NCBI GenBank assembly: GCA_937859855.1
Contig: CALMAR010000359.1
Coordinates: forward strand, 1,174 to 26,039
DNA: 24,866 nt
Origin: an uncultured Kineosporia sp.
Lineage (GTDB): Bacteria > Actinomycetota > Actinomycetes > Actinomycetales > Kineosporiaceae
Direction: 5' to 3'
Shown: one piece after another, positions 7,107 to 14,276 of the stretch
Layout: every line of letters begins with the position of its first letter
How positions within the stretch are numbered: position 1 is the stretch's first letter
The notes under the pieces: model-generated
Databases searched by the model: none
Seen by the model: the letters and a program-made list of their open reading frames with translations, nothing else
What the model was told of the DNA's origin: nothing
Translations under genes and position numbers: made by a program

Positions 7107-8606
7107 GTGGCGACCAACCGAGCTCAGACCATCTCCTACCCGGCCCCTGGGTCACGTCCGCGGCGCGGCGGCGTCGATACTCTGCCGCCTCATGTCATCG
7201 TGCTGTTCGGCGCGACCGGTGACCTGGCCCGGCGGAAACTTCTGCCGGGCCTGGCTCATCTGACCAGTTCGGCCCTGGCGCCCGAGCTCCGGGTGATCGG
7301 CACGTCGCTGGAAGACTATGACGACGACACCTTCCGCACCTTCGCCGAGACCGCGGTGCGGGAGTTCGGCCAGCACAAGCTATCGCCCGAGGAGTGGAAC
7401 AGCTTCGCCAGCAAGCTGGTCTACGTCCCGCAGAGCGCTGGGCCCGAGGCCCTGTCGGCGGCGGTGGCCAGCGCCGAGGAGGAACTCGGCCCCGAGGTGA
7501 ACCGCCTGCACTACCTGAGCGTCCCGCCCAAGGCCGCGCTGTCGGTGATCGGAATGCTGCGGGACGCCAAGCTGGTCGAGAAGTCGCGCGTGATCATGGA
7601 GAAGCCGTTCGGCACCGACCTGGACAGCGCCATCTCGTTGAACGACCAGGTGCACGAGACCTTCCACGAGACCCAGATCTTCCGGATCGACCACTTCCTG
7701 GGCAAGGAGGCGGCGCAGAACATCCTCGCCTTCCGGTTCGCCAACGGACTGTTCGAGCCGATCTGGAACCGCAACTTCATCGATCACATCCAGATCGACA
7801 TCCCTGAGACCCTGGGCCTGGACCGGCGGGCCAACTTCTACGAGTCGACCGGCGCCTACAAGGACATGGTGGTGACTCACCTGTTCCAGGTGATGGCGTT
7901 CGTGGCGATGGAACCGCCCACTGCGCTGGAACCACGGGCGATCAGCGAGGAGAAGAACAAGGTCTTCCGCTCGCTGCTGCCGGTGGAACCGCACAATGTC
8001 GTCCGGGGCCAGTACAGCGGCTACCTCGGTGAGGAAGGCGTTGCCCGCGACTCCGACACCGAGACGTTCATCGCCCTGAAGGTGGGAATCGACAACTGGC
8101 GCTGGGCCGGAACGCCGTTCTACCTGCGCACCGGCAAGAAGATGGCCGAAGGCATGCGGATCATCTCGGTCGCGTTCAAGGAGGCGCCGCGAACTATGTT
8201 CCCGCCCAACTCCGGCGTCGGCTCGGCCGGTCCGGACCACCTGACCTTCGACCTGGCCGAGGATTCCAAGGTGTCGCTGTCGTTCTACGGCAAGCGGCCC
8301 GGGCCGGGCATGAAACTGGACAAGCTGAGCATGCAGTTCTCCACCCATGAGACCGAACGGGCCGGGGACGTGCTGGAGGCGTATGAGCGGCTGATCCTGG
8401 ACGCCATGCGCGGCGATCACACCCTGTTCACCACCGCGGAAGGCATCGAAAGTCTGTGGGAACGGTCTCAGCCGTTGCTCGACGACCCGCCGCCGGTGAA
8501 GTCGTACTCGCCGGGGAGCTGGGGACCGAACGCGATCCATCAGCTGATCGCCCCGCACGCCTGGCGGCTTCCGTTCGAACGGGCCTGGCGGCAGAAAAAG
8601 CCCTGA
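7107..8606 (+). CDS. zwf: Glucose-6-phosphate 1-dehydrogenase
   Basis: It catalyses glucose 6-phosphate + NADP+ to 6-phosphogluconolactone + NADPH, the first step of the oxidative pentose-phosphate pathway. The nucleotide-binding motif is GATGDLARRKLLPGL (from residue 35). EKPFGTDL follows, then the substrate-site signature RIDHFLGKE (His196). His258 in MVVTHLFQV lies exactly 62 residues after His196, the spacing of His178 and His240 in the Leuconostoc enzyme, so it should be the catalytic base. The residue before it is Thr where most enzymes have Asn. GTG 7107 gives 499 residues, the usual size. The open frame reaches back to 7002, but that extension is Arg/Cys-rich and not protein-like. The ribosome site (GGGGA) is weak. 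No opcA, tal or pgl gene is adjacent, unlike in many actinobacteria, so this may be a stand-alone paralogue. Confidence 0.94.
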   Translation: MATNRAQTISYPAPGSRPRRGGVDTLPPHVIVLFGATGDLARRKLLPGLAHLTSSALAPELRVIGTSLEDYDDDTFRTFAETAVREFGQHKLSPEEWNSFASKLVYVPQSAGPEALSAAVASAEEELGPEVNRLHYLSVPPKAALSVIGMLRDAKLVEKSRVIMEKPFGTDLDSAISLNDQVHETFHETQIFRIDHFLGKEAAQNILAFRFANGLFEPIWNRNFIDHIQIDIPETLGLDRRANFYESTGAYKDMVVTHLFQVMAFVAMEPPTALEPRAISEEKNKVFRSLLPVEPHNVVRGQYSGYLGEEGVARDSDTETFIALKVGIDNWRWAGTPFYLRTGKKMAEGMRIISVAFKEAPRTMFPPNSGVGSAGPDHLTFDLAEDSKVSLSFYGKRPGPGMKLDKLSMQFSTHETERAGDVLEAYERLILDAMRGDHTLFTTAEGIESLWERSQPLLDDPPPVKSYSPGSWGPNAIHQLIAPHAWRLPFERAWRQKKP

Positions 8607-8618
8607 GCCGCCGGAATA

Positions 8619-8633
8619 TACCCCTGGGGGGTA
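8619..8633. promoter_or_regulatory. CsoR/RcnR-like palindrome TACCCC-TGG-GGGGTA
   Basis: A perfect 6-bp inverted repeat with a 3-base centre ends three bases before the ATG at 8637. C-tract/G-tract palindromes flanked by TA are typical operators of the CsoR/RcnR family of copper- or nickel-sensing repressors. The site overlaps the G-run that would serve as ribosome binding site and follows a possible -10 (TATACC, 8617-8622), so a bound repressor would block expression. No csoR gene is in the window. The family assignment is inference. Confidence 0.45.
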
Positions 8634-8636
8634 ACC

Positions 8637-8828
8637 ATGGAGATCATGGACAACGAGGTGGTGCTGGTCGTGCCGGGTGCGATGACGGCCGGCCTGACTG
8701 ATGCCCTGTTCTGGGCCAGCCTGGCGCTGTCACTGGTGGTCGCCTTCACCATCACCGTGCCGGTCAACCGGGCGATGATCGCGCGCGGCAAGGGACACGC
8801 CGTGGTGCATCAGTATCACCACCACTGA
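8637..8828 (+). CDS. DUF4396 membrane protein, C-terminal half only (63 aa)
   Basis: The sequence matches the C-terminal part of actinobacterial DUF4396 proteins as I remember them. An MEIxDN segment and a PGAM-x-AGL segment are followed by one transmembrane helix (about residues 25-43), PVNRAMIARGKGHAVVH and a His-rich tail (HQYHHH). Full-length members are roughly 150-200 residues with further helices upstream. Here the ATG coincides with the internal MEI of the family, so the N-terminal half is missing. No matching sequence lies upstream, where zwf ends 30 bases earlier. The His-rich tail and the CsoR-like palindrome in front suggest a metal-related role, which is inference. It could be a deletion remnant or a working mini-protein. 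Confidence 0.75.
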   Translation: MEIMDNEVVLVVPGAMTAGLTDALFWASLALSLVVAFTITVPVNRAMIARGKGHAVVHQYHHH

Positions 8829-8846
8829 TCAGCCGCTGATCAGCCG
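8825..8846 (+). repeat. Tandem 11-bp repeat CTGATCAGCCG x2 spanning the DUF4396 stop
   Basis: CTGATCAGCCG occurs at 8825-8835 and again at 8836-8846. The first copy contains the stop codon of the DUF4396 gene. Each copy holds a TGATCA palindrome. A third near-copy (CTGATCAGCC) covers the stop codon of the next gene near 9745. It may be a slippage duplication. Confidence 0.5.
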
Positions 8847-8874
8847 CCCACCAGTCAGCAGCGTCAGCGATCGG

Positions 8875-8880
8875 TAACAT
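8875..8880 (+). promoter_or_regulatory. -10 element of a probable leaderless promoter (TAACAT)
   Basis: TAACAT ends 7 bases before the ATG at 8888, and no Shine-Dalgarno sequence fits between them. If transcription starts at the A of the ATG, this is the spacing expected for a leaderless actinobacterial mRNA. No clear -35 was seen. Confidence 0.45.
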
Positions 8881-8887
8881 CGGCGGG

Positions 8888-9748
8888 ATGGGCCGGGATC
8901 GACATGCCGACGTCGTTCCGATCGGCCAGGGCCAGGCCGAACTCATCCCTGACCCGGATCGTCCTCACAGCTGGACCCTGAGCATCGACGGCATCCCGCA
9001 GTCCCACGTTGATCTGGACGATCCCGGCTATCTGGAGTTCGAATACGTCCGCTGGCTCGGGCACCTGGTTGACCTGACCGCGCCGGCTGGGCAGCCGCTT
9101 CGAGTGGTCCATCTGGGCGGCGGCGCCCTGACCCTGGCCCGGTACATCGCGGCCACCCGGCCGGGATCGTCGCAGCGGGTGGTTGAGGTGGATGGCCGGC
9201 TCATCGACTTGGTCCGGGATCGGCTTCCCCTGCTAGCCAATGGCATTCGGATCCAGGGCATCCGCATCCGAATCGGTGATGCCCGGGATGTGCTGCAGAC
9301 CCTGCCGGATCACAGCGCGGACCTGATCGTGCTGGATGTGTTCCAGGGGGCCCAGACACCCGGGCATCTGACCAGCGTTGAGTTCGTCGCCGAGGTGGCT
9401 CGGGTGCTTCGGCACAGCGGCTGCTACGCGGCCAATCTCGCTGACGGAGGGCGGCTGCGGTTCAGTCGCTCTCAGGTGGCCACCGCGCGAACCGTGTTCA
9501 GTACCAGCGCGCTGGTGTCATCACCGGGGGTATTGCGAGGGCGGCGTTTCGGCAACCTGTTGCTGATCGCTGGCTCGAGCCCGCTTGCTGGGGAAAAGCT
9601 TTCGCGAGCAACGGCCGGCGATCCCTTTCCCGCCCGGCTGCTGGACGGCGAAGACCTGGATCGGTTCGTAGCCGGTGCGGTGGCGGTGGACGACGCCAGC
9701 GCGCAGGAGTCCCCGCATCCGCCGATGGACGTGCTCGGCCTGCGCTGA
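8888..9748 (+). CDS. Spermidine-synthase-like (class I SAM-dependent methyltransferase fold) protein
   Basis: The 286-residue protein has an N-terminal beta-strand region containing GIPQSHVDLDDPGYLEFEY. A Rossmann core follows with VVHLGGGALTLARYIA (SAM-type motif I), the acidic VVEVDG after the second strand, IRIGDARDVL and ADLIVLDVF. This layout fits stand-alone spermidine-synthase-like proteins common in actinobacteria. Those are usually annotated as spermidine synthase-like or fused-MFS relatives without the membrane part, and their substrates are unknown. True polyamine synthesis should not be assumed. No speD or agmatinase gene is nearby. ATG 8888 fits the leaderless -10 described separately. 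The gene is isolated between DUF4396 and the lipoprotein esterase. Confidence 0.82.
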   Translation: MGRDRHADVVPIGQGQAELIPDPDRPHSWTLSIDGIPQSHVDLDDPGYLEFEYVRWLGHLVDLTAPAGQPLRVVHLGGGALTLARYIAATRPGSSQRVVEVDGRLIDLVRDRLPLLANGIRIQGIRIRIGDARDVLQTLPDHSADLIVLDVFQGAQTPGHLTSVEFVAEVARVLRHSGCYAANLADGGRLRFSRSQVATARTVFSTSALVSSPGVLRGRRFGNLLLIAGSSPLAGEKLSRATAGDPFPARLLDGEDLDRFVAGAVAVDDASAQESPHPPMDVLGLR

Positions 9749-9804
9749 TCAGCCACTCCGAGCGGCGCCGGGCTCGATCTCAGCTATCGCTCAGGTGTGC
9801 GTGA

Positions 9805-9810
9805 CACGAT
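9805..9810 (+). promoter_or_regulatory. -10-like hexamer CACGAT before the esterase start
   Basis: CACGAT ends 7 bases before ATG 9818, the same geometry as the other leaderless starts in this window. It supports 9818 over the earlier in-frame GTG 9797 and ATG 9809. It is a weak match on its own. Confidence 0.3.
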
Positions 9811-9817
9811 GAATTTC

Positions 9818-10795
9818 ATGGCTACAGCGCAGATCCGGGCCCAGCGCAGGCTTGCCGCCACTGTGGTCACTCTGTTCCCTCTGCTGCTGGCCGGTTGCGG
9901 CGGGGGTGGGTCACAAACGCCTGAATCGCGGGCGGTGACCGGTCCCGAGGAGGCCAAGATCGATCTCAGTTATGCTCTCCAATCCCCGGCTCAGCGATTG
10001 GACCTGCTGCTGCCCAATCGAACTGGTGTCCCAGTTCCACTGGTGATCACTATTCACGGGGGCGGCTGGATGATGGGGGACAAGCGGGATCTGGAGTGGA
10101 TGGTCGCCCCGTTGCGGGCCCAGGGGTACGCGGTGGCCAGCATCAACTACCGGCTGTCAGGTGAAGCCAGCTTTCCGGCGGCGATCGTGGACGCGAAAGC
10201 CGCGGTCCGCTGGCTGCGGGCGCATGCAGGCCAGTACGGCCTGGATCCGGGCCGTTTCGCCGTCTGGGGCTTTTCGGCCGGCGGCAACCTGGCTGCCCTG
10301 ATCGGGTTGACGGCCGACTCCGGCTCGTTCGACGATCCCGAACTGGGCAGTGCCGGCGTGTCCAGTGCGGTCCAGGCGGTCGCCGACTTCTACGGGCCGG
10401 CCGATCTGCTGGCCATGGACGAGCAGTTCGCGGCCGATCGGCACTGTCCAGATATCCCAGATCGGCACGATGTCCCCGATTCACCGGAATCCCGCTATCT
10501 CGGTGGCCAGCTCACCTCCAGGTCTCAGCAGGCCAGAAAGGCCAGCCCCATCCATTACGTCGCCGCTGCGTCGTCCATTCCGCCGTTCTTCATCACTCAT
10601 GGGCGCGACGACTGCACCGTTCCCGATCGGCAGTCGGCCGAACTCGCCCGGGCGCTGCAGCAGAAGGGAGTCCGCACCCAGCTGGAGATCCTGCCGGGTT
10701 TCGGTCACGCCAGCCCGGAGTTCGATCGGCAGCAGGCGGCGCCCGCGATGCGTTTCATCTCCGAAGCGCTGGGAGCGCCGATCAGTGATCCGTGA
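9818..10795 (+). CDS. Secreted lipoprotein esterase, BD-FAE/HSL-like alpha/beta-hydrolase
   Basis: From ATG 9818 the N-terminus is a lipoprotein signal: basic RAQRR, a hydrophobic stretch and the lipobox LLAGC, followed by a Gly-rich spacer. The mature enzyme should therefore be anchored to the outer face of the membrane. The oxyanion motif HGGGW starts at His80, the nucleophile is Ser153 in GFSAGGN, the acid is in HGRDDCTVP and the base is the His of GFGHASPEF. This is the HGGG-type esterase pattern of feruloyl/acetyl-xylan-esterase-like and carboxylesterase enzymes; the substrate is not deducible. A Cys- and Asp-rich insertion (RHCPDIPDRHD) precedes the last catalytic residues. The frame is also open from GTG 9797 and ATG 9809, but the shorter form gives the most typical signal length. 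Confidence 0.9.
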   Translation: MATAQIRAQRRLAATVVTLFPLLLAGCGGGGSQTPESRAVTGPEEAKIDLSYALQSPAQRLDLLLPNRTGVPVPLVITIHGGGWMMGDKRDLEWMVAPLRAQGYAVASINYRLSGEASFPAAIVDAKAAVRWLRAHAGQYGLDPGRFAVWGFSAGGNLAALIGLTADSGSFDDPELGSAGVSSAVQAVADFYGPADLLAMDEQFAADRHCPDIPDRHDVPDSPESRYLGGQLTSRSQQARKASPIHYVAAASSIPPFFITHGRDDCTVPDRQSAELARALQQKGVRTQLEILPGFGHASPEFDRQQAAPAMRFISEALGAPISDP

Positions 10796-10837
10796 CCCCG
10801 GATCAGCGCCGCTGTCGCGGACCTCAAGGCTGAGCGG

Positions 10838-11860
10838 TCACCGGAATCTCGGCTGGGCGGAGGACTCCCAGGCATCCACCTCGGCCATGAAGCCCGAACG
10901 GGCGGCGGCATCAATGAAACTGGCCTCGAACGAGTTGCGGGCCAGCGTGGCCAGATGCCGGCGTCCCAGCTGCCATTCAGCCGCCACCGCCGCGTAGTTG
11001 GCGTCCACATAGCCGCCGAAATACGCCGGGTCGTCGCTGTTGATGGTGACCACCAGTCCTTCGGCGATCATCCGGGGCAGAACGTGATCCTCAAGTGCGT
11101 CAACGGTTTTCAGGCGCACGTTACTCAATGGGCAGACCGTCAGCGGGATCCGCTGCTCCCGCAGCCGGGCCACCAGGGCCGGATCCTCCATCGCCCGGAT
11201 GCCGTGGTCGATGCGTTCGACGGCCAGCAGATCCAGTGCTTGCCAGACGTAGTCCGGGCCCGCCTCTTCTCCGGCGTGCGCGACCAGGTGCAGGCCCTCA
11301 CTGGCCGCCAGCTGGTACACGCCAGCGAAAAGTGACGGCGGGTAGCCGATCTCAGTCGAGTCCAAGCCGACCCCGATGAAGTGCTGGCGGAACGGGAGGG
11401 CGGCTCGAAGGATCTCTTCGGCGGCGACCGGACCCATGTCACGCAGGAAGCAGAGGATCAGGTCGCAGGAGATGCCCAGATCGCGGCGGGCGTCGGCGAA
11501 GGCTGCGCTGAGGCCATCGATCACCGCCTCCAGCGGAACGCCGTGCCCGACGTGGGTCTGCGGATCGAAGAACACCTCGGCCCGCCGGACCCCGGCCGCG
11601 ACGGCTCGATGCAGATAGGCCGAAGCCAGCTGATAGAAATCCGATTCTGTTCGCAGCACAGCGAGATTCGCGTAGTGGACATCGAGAAATGACTGCAGGT
11701 CGGTGAAGTCCTCGTATCGCCCGGTCAGGACCTGTGGGTCATAGGACGGCAGCGGGACGCCGTTGCGCCGGGCCAGCTCGACCAGCAGGCCGGACTCGAT
11801 GGTGCCCTCGATGTGCAGATGCAGCTCGGCGCTGGGCGGAGACGCGGCGTTCATGCTCAC
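10838..11860 (-). CDS. Adenine deaminase (adenosine deaminase-like, Add/AAH1 type)
   Basis: The 340-residue enzyme belongs to the adenosine/adenine deaminase family. The metal motif ELHLHIEG has His14 and His16, HAGEEAGPDY starts at His195, and the C-terminal metal/substrate motif is INSDDPAYFGGYV. FFDPQTH, CFLRDMGP, GLDSTEIG and the double-Glu HAGEE pattern with PAYFGGYV are the features I associate with adenine deaminase (adenine + H2O to hypoxanthine + NH3, EC 3.5.4.2) rather than true adenosine deaminase. It would act in cytosolic purine salvage. GTG 11860 has AGGA 7 bases upstream; ATG 11854 is possible. It is divergent from the TSUP gene with only 43 bases between the starts. Confidence 0.88.
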   Translation of the reverse strand: MSMNAASPPSAELHLHIEGTIESGLLVELARRNGVPLPSYDPQVLTGRYEDFTDLQSFLDVHYANLAVLRTESDFYQLASAYLHRAVAAGVRRAEVFFDPQTHVGHGVPLEAVIDGLSAAFADARRDLGISCDLILCFLRDMGPVAAEEILRAALPFRQHFIGVGLDSTEIGYPPSLFAGVYQLAASEGLHLVAHAGEEAGPDYVWQALDLLAVERIDHGIRAMEDPALVARLREQRIPLTVCPLSNVRLKTVDALEDHVLPRMIAEGLVVTINSDDPAYFGGYVDANYAAVAAEWQLGRRHLATLARNSFEASFIDAAARSGFMAEVDAWESSAQPRFR

Positions 11861-11890
11861 CGGCCCATCCTGAGGCTGTTCGGCGTCTGC

Positions 11891-11896
11891 GACAAT
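11891..11896 (+). promoter_or_regulatory. -10 element of a probable leaderless promoter (GACAAT)
   Basis: GACAAT ends 7 bases before the TSUP ATG at 11904, and no ribosome-binding sequence is present. The geometry matches a leaderless transcript. No good -35 was seen. Confidence 0.45.
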
Positions 11897-11903
11897 TCAT
11901 CCC

Positions 11904-12698
11904 ATGACTTTGGAGACGCTGGGCCTGCTCGGGCTGGCCGGAGTGGCGGCCGGGCTGGTCGGAACGGTGACCGGGCTGGCGTCTCTGGTCAGCTATCCGG
12001 CTCTGATCGCCGCCGGTCTGGCCCCGGTCGCGGCCAACGTCACGAACACGGTATCGCTGGTCGGGATCGGCGTCGGCGGTATCCAGGGCTCCCGCCCGGA
12101 ACTGCGCGGTCAGCGTGACCGGGTGCTCCGGCTCGCGGTCCCGGCCGTCCTGGGTGGTGTGGCCGGCGGTTCGCTGCTGCTGTTCACGCCGTCCGCGGCC
12201 TTCGCCAAGGTTGTGCCCTGGCTGATCGGGCTGGGCTCGATCGCTGTACTGGTCCGCCCGCGTCCGGCACCGTTGCCCGGAGGTGACAGTGAGACGGCCG
12301 GAGTGCCCCATCCATCGGCGCCGGAGCCGGTCCGGCGACATGATCGCTGGCTGTGGATCGGCACTTTCTTCGTCTCGGTCTACGGCGGATACTTCGGCGC
12401 GGCGGCCGGAGTGCTGATGATCGGCCTGTTGCTGCTGCTGACCGGCGACAATCTGGCTCGGGTCAGCGCTACCCGGACGGTGCTGCTCTTTCTGGCCAAC
12501 GGGATTGCCGCGGTCTACTTCGGACTGTTCGGGCCGGTGCACTGGACGGCGGCGATCAGCATGGGCGCCGGCACGATGATCGGCGGACGACTCGGGCCGA
12601 TGGTGCTGCGGCGCAGCCCGGATCGGCCGCTGCGGGTGCTGATCGCCGCGGTCGGTCTCGGGCTGGCCATTCGCTACGGCTTCGAGGCCTACCGCTAG
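11904..12698 (+). CDS. TSUP-family (TauE/SafE) membrane exporter
   Basis: The 264-residue protein is almost entirely membrane helices, in two sets separated by a charged cytoplasmic loop at about residues 114-145 (PRPAPLPGGDSETAG onward). The first helix region (GLVGTVTGLASLVSYPALIAAGL, with ANVTNTVSLVG after it) and the second-half counterpart (YGGYFGAAAGVLMIGLLLLL) are the paired signature segments of TauE/SafE permeases. These export sulfite, sulfoacetate or similar organic anions by proton exchange; the substrate here is unknown. The gene lies back-to-back with adenine deaminase and convergent to the diguanylate cyclase gene, so the context gives no pathway. Confidence 0.9.
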   Translation: MTLETLGLLGLAGVAAGLVGTVTGLASLVSYPALIAAGLAPVAANVTNTVSLVGIGVGGIQGSRPELRGQRDRVLRLAVPAVLGGVAGGSLLLFTPSAAFAKVVPWLIGLGSIAVLVRPRPAPLPGGDSETAGVPHPSAPEPVRRHDRWLWIGTFFVSVYGGYFGAAAGVLMIGLLLLLTGDNLARVSATRTVLLFLANGIAAVYFGLFGPVHWTAAISMGAGTMIGGRLGPMVLRRSPDRPLRVLIAAVGLGLAIRYGFEAYR

Positions 12699-12740
12699 AG
12701 CACTGAGCGGACATTTCGGTCAGGAACGCCCGGCGAGCCC

Positions 12741-12752
12741 GGCAGATCTGCC
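12741..12752. repeat. 12-bp perfect palindrome between convergent genes
   Basis: GGCAGATCTGCC is fully self-complementary and lies between the TSUP stop (12698) and the diguanylate cyclase stop (12772). It could be part of a bidirectional terminator, but the hairpin it can form is short. Confidence 0.3.
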
Positions 12753-12771
12753 CGCGCGAAAGGCTGGGCCG

Positions 12772-14274
12772 CTAGCTGGCAGCGAAGTCCGGGAGCAGCG
12801 CTCCGGTGAACACCTCGCAGCGGTCGCGCCCGTTGCGCTTGGCCTGGTACATCGCGATGTCGGCCTGTCGCATCAGCTGGGCCGACTCCTGCCCGGTGGT
12901 GCTCATCGCGATGCCGACGCTGGCACCGACGCCGATCCGCCGCCCGTCGATCAGGATCGGCTCGCTCAGGGACCGGACCAGCCGCTCGCCAACCTTGATC
13001 GCATCCTGCATGGTCGTGCCCCGCATCAGCACCGCGAACTCGTCGCCGCCGAAGCGCCCGGCAAGGTCGCTGGCGCGCAGTTCGGAGCGGATCCGCTCGG
13101 CCGTCACCACCAGGAGCTGGTCGCCAGCCGCATGGCCCAGGGTGTCGTTGACCTCCTTGAAGCGATCCAGGTCGACGAAGAGCAGCGCACCTGGCTGGCC
13201 GGCGGTCAGTTGCTCGGTCAACCGCTCCAGGAACAGGCCCCGGCTGGCCAGCCCGGTGAGCGCGTCGTGGGCAGCCAGATGCACCTGCTGCAGGGTGTGT
13301 GCATCGGTCAGGGCGAGGCTGACGTTCTGGGCGAACGTCCGCAGCGTGTGCTCGTCCTTGGCGCTGAACCGCCGCTCAGGCCGGTACGACGCGACCAGCA
13401 GTCCGCCGACGATCCGGTTGTTCTCGTGCACCGGTGCCGCCATCGACGCCTGCAGCCGCCCACCGGTCAGTTCATTGATCGACGGCGAGGCGGACTCGTA
13501 TCCGGTGAACACCGCGACGTCACCGCTGAGCATCGCCTGGCCAGCGGCGCCGGCCTCGTTCAGGGGCAGCGACGGCAGCCGCGTCACGGGCAGGCCCACC
13601 GTCGAGCGCAGCTTCGCCCGGTCCGGCGCGTCCGGGTCAACCATCCACAGGCCGACGACATCAACGCGGAGCAGCTCGTGCGCGGCCGCCGTGATGGTCT
13701 CCAGGATCTGCTCCAGCGGCTCCCGGCGGGAGATCGCCCGCTGGATCACCGACAGCCGCACCAGCAGCTGCTGCTGTTCTCGCAGAGACTCGGCCAGCTC
13801 GGCGTTCTCGGCTGCCTGACGGTCGCTGCGCTCGCGCATCTCGGTCTCGGCCTGCAGCGTACGCAGCATGCGCAGGGTCAGCTCCAGGGTCCGGGCCATG
13901 CCGCGAACCATGCTGCGCTCGGGCGCGGAGAAGGGGTCGTCGCCGCAACGGGCAAGCACCAGGCTGCCCGGCTGGCTGCCTCCCCAGGCGGCCGCCACGG
14001 CTGAGCATTCGCCCAGGCCGGGCACGTCGAGGTGGTCACTCTTCCGGTCGGCGATGGCGGCCAGATCCGCATAGGCCGGGACCTGTCCGCTCGGATAGCC
14101 CACTGAAGCACTGACCTGGTCGCCGAGGACGACGGCACACACCTCCGCCTCCAGCGCCATCGCGGCCCGCTCAGCGGCGGCCCGGACCGCCGCCTCCTCG
14201 TCCGACAATGACGTCATCGCCGCCAGCAGCTCGAGCAGCTGCTGGACATGCAACGATGCGGCGTCGTCGGGCAT
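12772..14274 (-). CDS. GAF-GAF-GGDEF diguanylate cyclase
   Basis: The 500-residue protein has a degenerate GAF-like domain at about 10-140, a coiled-coil linker at about 140-185 (Glu/Gln/Arg-rich) and a second GAF domain at about 190-335 (HELLRVDVVGLWMV ... GGLLVASYRPERRF). A GGDEF domain follows at about 340-490. The catalytic signature GGDEF is intact at 409-413. The inhibitory product site RASD sits at 400-403, the normal five residues before it, so an active, feedback-inhibited cyclase making c-di-GMP from two GTP is expected. No EAL or HD-GYP domain is fused. There is no membrane helix, so sensing is cytosolic. The start lies 2 bases after the stop of the FIST gene, so the two are co-translated. 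Confidence 0.93.
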   Translation of the reverse strand: MPDDAASLHVQQLLELLAAMTSLSDEEAAVRAAAERAAMALEAEVCAVVLGDQVSASVGYPSGQVPAYADLAAIADRKSDHLDVPGLGECSAVAAAWGGSQPGSLVLARCGDDPFSAPERSMVRGMARTLELTLRMLRTLQAETEMRERSDRQAAENAELAESLREQQQLLVRLSVIQRAISRREPLEQILETITAAAHELLRVDVVGLWMVDPDAPDRAKLRSTVGLPVTRLPSLPLNEAGAAGQAMLSGDVAVFTGYESASPSINELTGGRLQASMAAPVHENNRIVGGLLVASYRPERRFSAKDEHTLRTFAQNVSLALTDAHTLQQVHLAAHDALTGLASRGLFLERLTEQLTAGQPGALLFVDLDRFKEVNDTLGHAAGDQLLVVTAERIRSELRASDLAGRFGGDEFAVLMRGTTMQDAIKVGERLVRSLSEPILIDGRRIGVGASVGIAMSTTGQESAQLMRQADIAMYQAKRNGRDRCEVFTGALLPDFAAS

Positions 14275-14276
14275 GG

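Noticed and set aside
7380..8558. Minus-strand frame (392 codons) opposite zwf
   Set aside because: Shadow of the glucose-6-phosphate dehydrogenase gene, whose active-site motifs are intact on the + strand.
8637..9748. DUF4396 plus spermidine-synthase-like gene as a metal-chelator biosynthesis operon
   Set aside because: The second gene has its own probable leaderless promoter and no further biosynthetic genes are present.
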